Assembly (NCBI GenBank): GCA_965226695.1
Contig: OZ245405.1
Location: 3,162,001-3,226,000, forward strand
Length of the DNA stretch: 64,000 bases
Reading direction: 5' to 3'
Source: CATOSD01 sp965226695
GTDB taxonomy: Bacteria > Chloroflexota > Dehalococcoidia > Lucifugimonadales > CATOSD01
Below, in pieces: positions 59,955-64,000 of this stretch. How positions within the stretch are numbered: the first letter of the stretch is position 1; each line of letters starts with the position of its first letter. The position numbers and the translations under genes are program-made. The notes under the pieces were generated by a model, which was not told the origin of the DNA, made no database searches, and saw nothing but the letters and a program-made list of their open reading frames with translations.

Positions 59955-62234
59955 ATGCGGCGTGAGGGTGTTGAGTGGAGATCGGCGGTGCGAGACACGA
60001 GAGCGATAGTCCGCGTCCGGCCGTTCCTCGCGGTTGCAATCCTGGCAGCGGCCCTGGGCGTCGCCGCCTGCGGCAATCCACCGCCGGCGACCCCTACACC
60101 CAACATAGCCGCCACCGTCGAGGCCGCCGTCGCCGCAGCGCTGCCCGCACAATCGCCCACGCCCACGCCCGACATAGCCGCAACCGTCGAGGCCGCCGTC
60201 GCCGCAGCGCTGCCCGCACAATCGCCCACGCCCACGCCCGACATAGCCGCAACCGTCGAGGCCGCCGTCGCCGCAGCACTGCCCGTGCACGTGCCCACGC
60301 CGAACATCGCCGCCACCGTCGAGGCCGCCGTCGCCGCAGCGCTGCCCGCACAATCGCCCACGCCCACACCGAACATCGCCGCCACCGTCGAGGCCGCCGT
60401 CGCCACCGCGCTGCCGAGGGCACAGCCCGACATAGCCTCGACGGCAGCCGCCAGCGTGCTGGCGACGGTTATCGCGATTCGGCCCACACAGACTCCGATT
60501 CCGACCCTGACGCCGACGCCCTTACCCACTACCACTCCTCTTGTCACGCCGACGGCCTCGCCCATTCCAGTGACGCCCACCCTGCCCGCCCAGGTCGTCG
60601 AGAGGAACAGCCTCTCTATCGAGGAAATCGTCACCAAGGCGAGGCCGAGCGTCTTGCGCATTGTGGGCGAAAGAACTGCGGGCACGGGGTTCGTGGTAGA
60701 TACGGCCGGTTACATTCTCACCAACGAGCATATTGTCGCGGGGCAGTCGCGATTGACCGCCATATTCGACGACGACACCAGGTTGAGGGCGCGAGTGGTT
60801 TCCGCGGACGAGCAGCGAGACATCGCCCTGCTGAAAGTGGATGGCGGCAACGGCCTGACCCCACTGGCGTTCGCGACGGAATTGCGAGAGGGCGAGGACG
60901 TTATCGCGTTAGGCTTTCCCCTCAATCTATCGGGGACTATCACGATAACGCGGGGCATCGTGTCGGCCGTTAGATGGTTCGACGGCGTGAAACACGTCCA
61001 GACCGACGCCGCCGTCAACCCGGGCAACAGCGGCGGCCCCCTGCTCAACAACAGGGGCGAGGTCGTCGGCATGAACACTTCCGTCATACGAAGGATAGCG
61101 GGCAGGGATTTCGACGCGCAGGGAATCGGGTTCGCCGTGACTTATGACGTCCTGGTCGAGCGCCACGCGGCGATGAGGTGCGGCCCCTCTCCGTCGACCG
61201 CGCCCGTCCCGCAGGCCGCGTTCGCCGAGGTGGCTGAGCGCGGATTCGGCCCGGCCAGCGGTAAGCTGGCCCACAACGAGGACAGCATCATCCCGGAGCT
61301 GGACGCCCGGGTCGACCTGACTGACTCGGTGATAGAGGCAACATTCGTGGATACGCTTTCGGCTCAGAGCAGGAGTTGGAGCCACGGATTCTTCATACGC
61401 AAGACAGCCGAGCACTATCACACTCTGACAATTGCCAGCAACGGCTACTGGTACCATCATCTCCGCAACGGTGGGCGACCGAACGGCGCTTCGGACGTAA
61501 AGCTCGGGTTTTCCTGCAACGTCAGGAAGGGCCGCGACGCGCAAAACCACGTTCGGGTGATCGCGTTGGGCGACAGAGGCTGGCTGTTCATCAACGGCGC
61601 TTACGAGGCGGAGCTGGACCTTAGCGCGGTTGGCGGGAGCGGGTCGGTCAGCCTGATCGGCGTGTGGTTCGAGGGGCACGAACACCCTGGGAGCACCACA
61701 GTGTACAGGGACTTCGCCGTTCGTCCGGTGGACCTTGTGCATGGCCCCGAAGACGGGGCCATCAGGCAAGGCGGCAGCGACGAGATCGACGTTCACGCTA
61801 CCGAAGCACGGATAGCGGACGGCATAGTCGAGCTGCGCCTGTTCAATCCGCTGTTTGTCGCCGAGAGCCAGTGGAGCGGCGGCTTCCGTTTCGGAAGCGG
61901 CGAGGACGGTGGATTTCACGCCATCGTCGTTACCGGGTCGGGGGCATGGCTTCACGGCCGATACGTCGAGAATGGCTGGGACAACCGGGGGTTCGAGTCG
62001 TCAGACGTGATAACCACGGCACGAGGGAAGGCAAATCACATTCTCGTGATCGCGCTCGGCGACCGCGGCTATCTGCTCATAAACGGGTCGCTGGTGGCGA
62101 ATCTCGACCTGAGCGACCTGACGGATCCTGGGAGAGTAGATGCGATTGCCTCACTCTTCGAGGGCCACTCCACGACCGGCGTGTCCACACCGTTCGAGGG
62201 CTTTACGGCGTGGTCAATCCCCGGTCCTCCGTAG
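59955..62234 (+). CDS. HtrA-like lipoprotein with coiled repeats and two LamG-like domains
   Basis: 759 residues. A signal peptide with lipobox VAACG anchors it outside the membrane. Next come five to six copies of a 20-25-residue repeat (NIAATVEAAVAAALPAQSP), then a Pro-Thr linker. The protease domain is S1C: His259 in TNEHIVAG, Asp289 in QRDIALLKV, Ser359 in NPGNSGGPLL. There is no PDZ domain. The C-terminus has two related beta-sandwich modules (HVRVIALGDRGWLFINGAYEAEL and HILVIALGDRGYLLINGSLVANL). It may bind and cut surface polymers or damaged proteins. The repeats resemble the trimeric-coil type. Confidence 0.87.
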   Translation: MRREGVEWRSAVRDTRAIVRVRPFLAVAILAAALGVAACGNPPPATPTPNIAATVEAAVAAALPAQSPTPTPDIAATVEAAVAAALPAQSPTPTPDIAATVEAAVAAALPVHVPTPNIAATVEAAVAAALPAQSPTPTPNIAATVEAAVATALPRAQPDIASTAAASVLATVIAIRPTQTPIPTLTPTPLPTTTPLVTPTASPIPVTPTLPAQVVERNSLSIEEIVTKARPSVLRIVGERTAGTGFVVDTAGYILTNEHIVAGQSRLTAIFDDDTRLRARVVSADEQRDIALLKVDGGNGLTPLAFATELREGEDVIALGFPLNLSGTITITRGIVSAVRWFDGVKHVQTDAAVNPGNSGGPLLNNRGEVVGMNTSVIRRIAGRDFDAQGIGFAVTYDVLVERHAAMRCGPSPSTAPVPQAAFAEVAERGFGPASGKLAHNEDSIIPELDARVDLTDSVIEATFVDTLSAQSRSWSHGFFIRKTAEHYHTLTIASNGYWYHHLRNGGRPNGASDVKLGFSCNVRKGRDAQNHVRVIALGDRGWLFINGAYEAELDLSAVGGSGSVSLIGVWFEGHEHPGSTTVYRDFAVRPVDLVHGPEDGAIRQGGSDEIDVHATEARIADGIVELRLFNPLFVAESQWSGGFRFGSGEDGGFHAIVVTGSGAWLHGRYVENGWDNRGFESSDVITTARGKANHILVIALGDRGYLLINGSLVANLDLSDLTDPGRVDAIASLFEGHSTTGVSTPFEGFTAWSIPGPP
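60098..60415 (+). repeat. Tandem repeats in the HtrA-like lipoprotein
   Basis: Units of about 60-69 bp (caccgtcgaggccgccgtcgc core) occur five times in a row at 60110, 60185, 60250, 60310 and 60375 with few changes. They keep the reading frame. Confidence 0.85.
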
Positions 62235-62299
62235 GGAGGCCGAAGCCGGCCTGCGAGCGCCGCACGTAGTCGCTGGCGAACAGGACGGCGCGCCCGGGC

Positions 62300-64000
62300 T
62301 TAAACGTCCAGGTTCTTGACCTCGAGCGCGTGGGTCTGGATGAAGTTGCGGCGCGGCGCCACCACGTCGCCCATCAGCACCGAGAACACGTTGTCGGCCA
62401 CGGCGGCGTCGTTGATCGACACCTGTAGCAGCGTTCGCTGTTCGGGGTCCATGGTGGTCTCCCACAACTGGTCGGCGTTCATCTCGCCCAGGCCCTTGTA
62501 GCGCTGGGTGGTGATGTTGCGCCTGCCGTTGAGCTGCGTCATCACGCCCTCCCGCTCGCCCTCGCTATAGGCATAGTGTTCCTGCTTACCGCTTGCTATC
62601 TTGTACAGAGGCGGCTGGGCTATGTAAAGGTGGCCGTGGCTTATGAGCGGCTCCATGTGGCGGAAGAAGAAGGTCAGGAGCAGCGTTCTGATGTGGGAGC
62701 CGTCGACGTCGGCGTCGGTCATGATGATGATGCGGTGGTAGCGCAGCTTGGCGAGGTTGATGTCGTCGTCGAGGCCCACGCCTATGGCGGTGATCATGGC
62801 CCTTATGGCGTCGTGGCTCAGCATTTTGTCCGCGCGCGCCTTCTCCACGTTAAGTATCTTGCCCCACAGCGGAAGCACGGCCTGTGTACTGCGGTCCCGG
62901 CCCATCTTGGCGGTGCCGCCGGCTGAGTCGCCTTCCACGAGGTAGAGTTCGCACAGCTCGGGGTTCTTCTCCGAACAGTCGGCCAATTTGCCGGGCAGGC
63001 CGCCGCCCTCCATGGCGTTCTTGCGGATGATGAGGTCGCGCGCCTTCCGCGCCGCCTCGCGGGCGCGTTGGGCGGTAAGGCACTTTTCGATGATGCGGCG
63101 GGCGTCCTGCGGGTGATCTTCGAGGTAGAATTGCATCGCCTCGGCCACCACGCTCTCGACCTGGTTACGCACCTCTGGGTTGCCGAGCTTGGTCTTGGTC
63201 TGCCCCTCGAACTGCGGATCGGTCAGTTTGACCCCCACCACGGCGGTCAGCCCCTCGCGCGTCTCCTCGCCCGCAAGGTTCGTCTCGTTATCCTTGATCA
63301 GCTTCTGCTTGCGTCCGTAGTCGTTCAGCACGCGGGTAAGCGCCGAGCGGAAGCCGGTCAGGTGGGAGCCACCATCCACGGTGTTGATGCAGTTGGCGAA
63401 TGAGTGGACGAACTCTGTGAAGCTGTCATTGTACTGGAGGGCGGCCTCGACGATGGTGCCGTCGACCTGCTTTTCCAAGTAAATCGGGTCTTTGTGGAGC
63501 ACTTCACGGTTCTGGTTGAGATTTCGCACGAAGCTGGACATGCCGCCCTCGAAGTAGTAATTTACTTCATTCTTGGGCCACAGGTCGGGATCGAAGTCGC
63601 TGCGGAAGTTTATCTCGAGGCACTTGTTGAGGTATGCCATCTCCTTGAAGCGCTGGGCCAGGGTGGCAAAATCGTAGTGGATGATCTCGAAGATACCGGC
63701 GTCGGCCTCGAACGAAATGCAGGTGCCGATGCGGTCGCGCTCGCTTCTGTCCAGGTCGCGCGAGGACAGCTCGGTCGTGCGCTCGCCCTGGCAGAAGTCC
63801 TGGGTGAACACCTTGCCGTCCCGGTACACCTCCACGGTGAGCTTGATGGACAGGGCATTGACTACCGACGCGCCCACGCCGTGCAGGCCGCCGGATACGG
63901 CATAGGCCTTGCCGCCGAACTTGCCGCCTGCGTGCAGGGTGGTCATCACGGTCTCGACGGCCGAAATTCCGGTCGCCGGGTGAATGTCGACGGGAATGCC
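62300..64000 (-). CDS. gyrB: DNA gyrase subunit B (5' end cut by window edge)
   Basis: The frame is open to the last base; an internal Met at 63949 is not the start, because DIHPATGISAVETVMTTLHAGGKFGG reads through it. ATPase lid: YAVSGGLHGVGASVVNALS; TOPRIM: LVEGDSAGGTAKMGRD and IIMTDADVDGSHIRTLLL; C-terminus: TTQRYKGLGEMNADQLWETTMDP. It could be ParE, but GyrB is the better guess on sequence style. It converges with the HtrA-like lipoprotein gene. Confidence 0.93.
   Translation of the reverse strand, partial: GIPVDIHPATGISAVETVMTTLHAGGKFGGKAYAVSGGLHGVGASVVNALSIKLTVEVYRDGKVFTQDFCQGERTTELSSRDLDRSERDRIGTCISFEADAGIFEIIHYDFATLAQRFKEMAYLNKCLEINFRSDFDPDLWPKNEVNYYFEGGMSSFVRNLNQNREVLHKDPIYLEKQVDGTIVEAALQYNDSFTEFVHSFANCINTVDGGSHLTGFRSALTRVLNDYGRKQKLIKDNETNLAGEETREGLTAVVGVKLTDPQFEGQTKTKLGNPEVRNQVESVVAEAMQFYLEDHPQDARRIIEKCLTAQRAREAARKARDLIIRKNAMEGGGLPGKLADCSEKNPELCELYLVEGDSAGGTAKMGRDRSTQAVLPLWGKILNVEKARADKMLSHDAIRAMITAIGVGLDDDINLAKLRYHRIIIMTDADVDGSHIRTLLLTFFFRHMEPLISHGHLYIAQPPLYKIASGKQEHYAYSEGEREGVMTQLNGRRNITTQRYKGLGEMNADQLWETTMDPEQRTLLQVSINDAAVADNVFSVLMGDVVAPRRNFIQTHALEVKNLDV

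Noticed and set aside
60098..60415. Regular repeats considered as a CRISPR array
   Set aside because: Repeats are coding, contiguous and without unique spacers, and keep the reading frame of the lipoprotein.

Overview
The window is high-GC bacterial DNA with tightly packed genes. The mix of families suggests an uncultured Chloroflexota lineage of the Dehalococcoidia/SAR202 type. The pointers are rpoB-rpoC without the rplJL genes, DUF1800/DUF1501 proteins, GuaB3, ThyX, an LprG-like lipoprotein and many MFS permeases. This placement is inference from gene content; no rRNA is present. UGA acts as a normal stop in many genes here (for example prfA, hisS, lpd and the portal gene), so the code is standard.

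Layout. 1-3758: an MFS gene cut by the left edge, a zinc-ribbon/DUF2339 membrane protein and a cupin. 3849-5240: tRNA-Asp and tRNA-Val flank a three-gene minus-strand operon (unknown protein, ferredoxin:thioredoxin reductase catalytic chain, glutaredoxin-like protein). 5398-13799: rpoC and rpoB, with an unusual Glu/Pro-rich RpoB tail. 14258-16862: an orphan phage terminase-portal pair. 16932-25495: aspartic protease, guaB3, the hisS-prfA-prmC operon, Fe-alcohol dehydrogenase, a HELAH protein and an MFS permease. 25712-29544: decayed DUF3800 and DNA-methyltransferase genes. 30119-34447: DUF1800, HEPN-like, NHL and DUF1501 cluster. 34558-38889: AAA ATPase/DUF4276 pair, Uma2 nuclease, CapA-like protein and a small DNA-binding-like protein. 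38988-40684: a broken lipoprotein-protease and tRNA-Gly/tRNA-Phe. 40915-47233: pyruvate dehydrogenase genes (E3, E1 alpha, E1 beta, E2) and thyX. 47390-54277: rhodanese, epimerase, an LprG-like lipoprotein with a 14-TM MFS partner, a surface protein and another MFS permease. 54438-64000: sir2, recF, ligA, a cysteine-synthase-like gene, an HtrA-like lipoprotein and gyrB cut by the right edge.

The most striking content is at 4026-4734. Read conventionally, the FTR catalytic chain is broken by two in-frame UGA codons and the glutaredoxin gene by one. All three UGAs sit where the family has a redox-active cysteine. The two in FTR replace the pair that forms the active-site disulfide (CPU...CPC...CIU), while all four iron-sulfur ligand cysteines stay. 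The glutaredoxin motif becomes UGPC. Each UGA is followed by a hairpin whose loop begins 20, 20 or 22 nt downstream, as expected for a bacterial SECIS element. The simplest reading is a selenocysteine relay: ferredoxin to a diselenide FTR to a seleno-glutaredoxin.

A second theme is low-complexity Pro-rich sequence in conserved proteins: the RpoB tail, the Glu-Pro E2 linker and the Pro-Thr linkers of the lipoproteins. Two of these tracts contain frame-breaking length changes, which may be biological or may be assembly errors.
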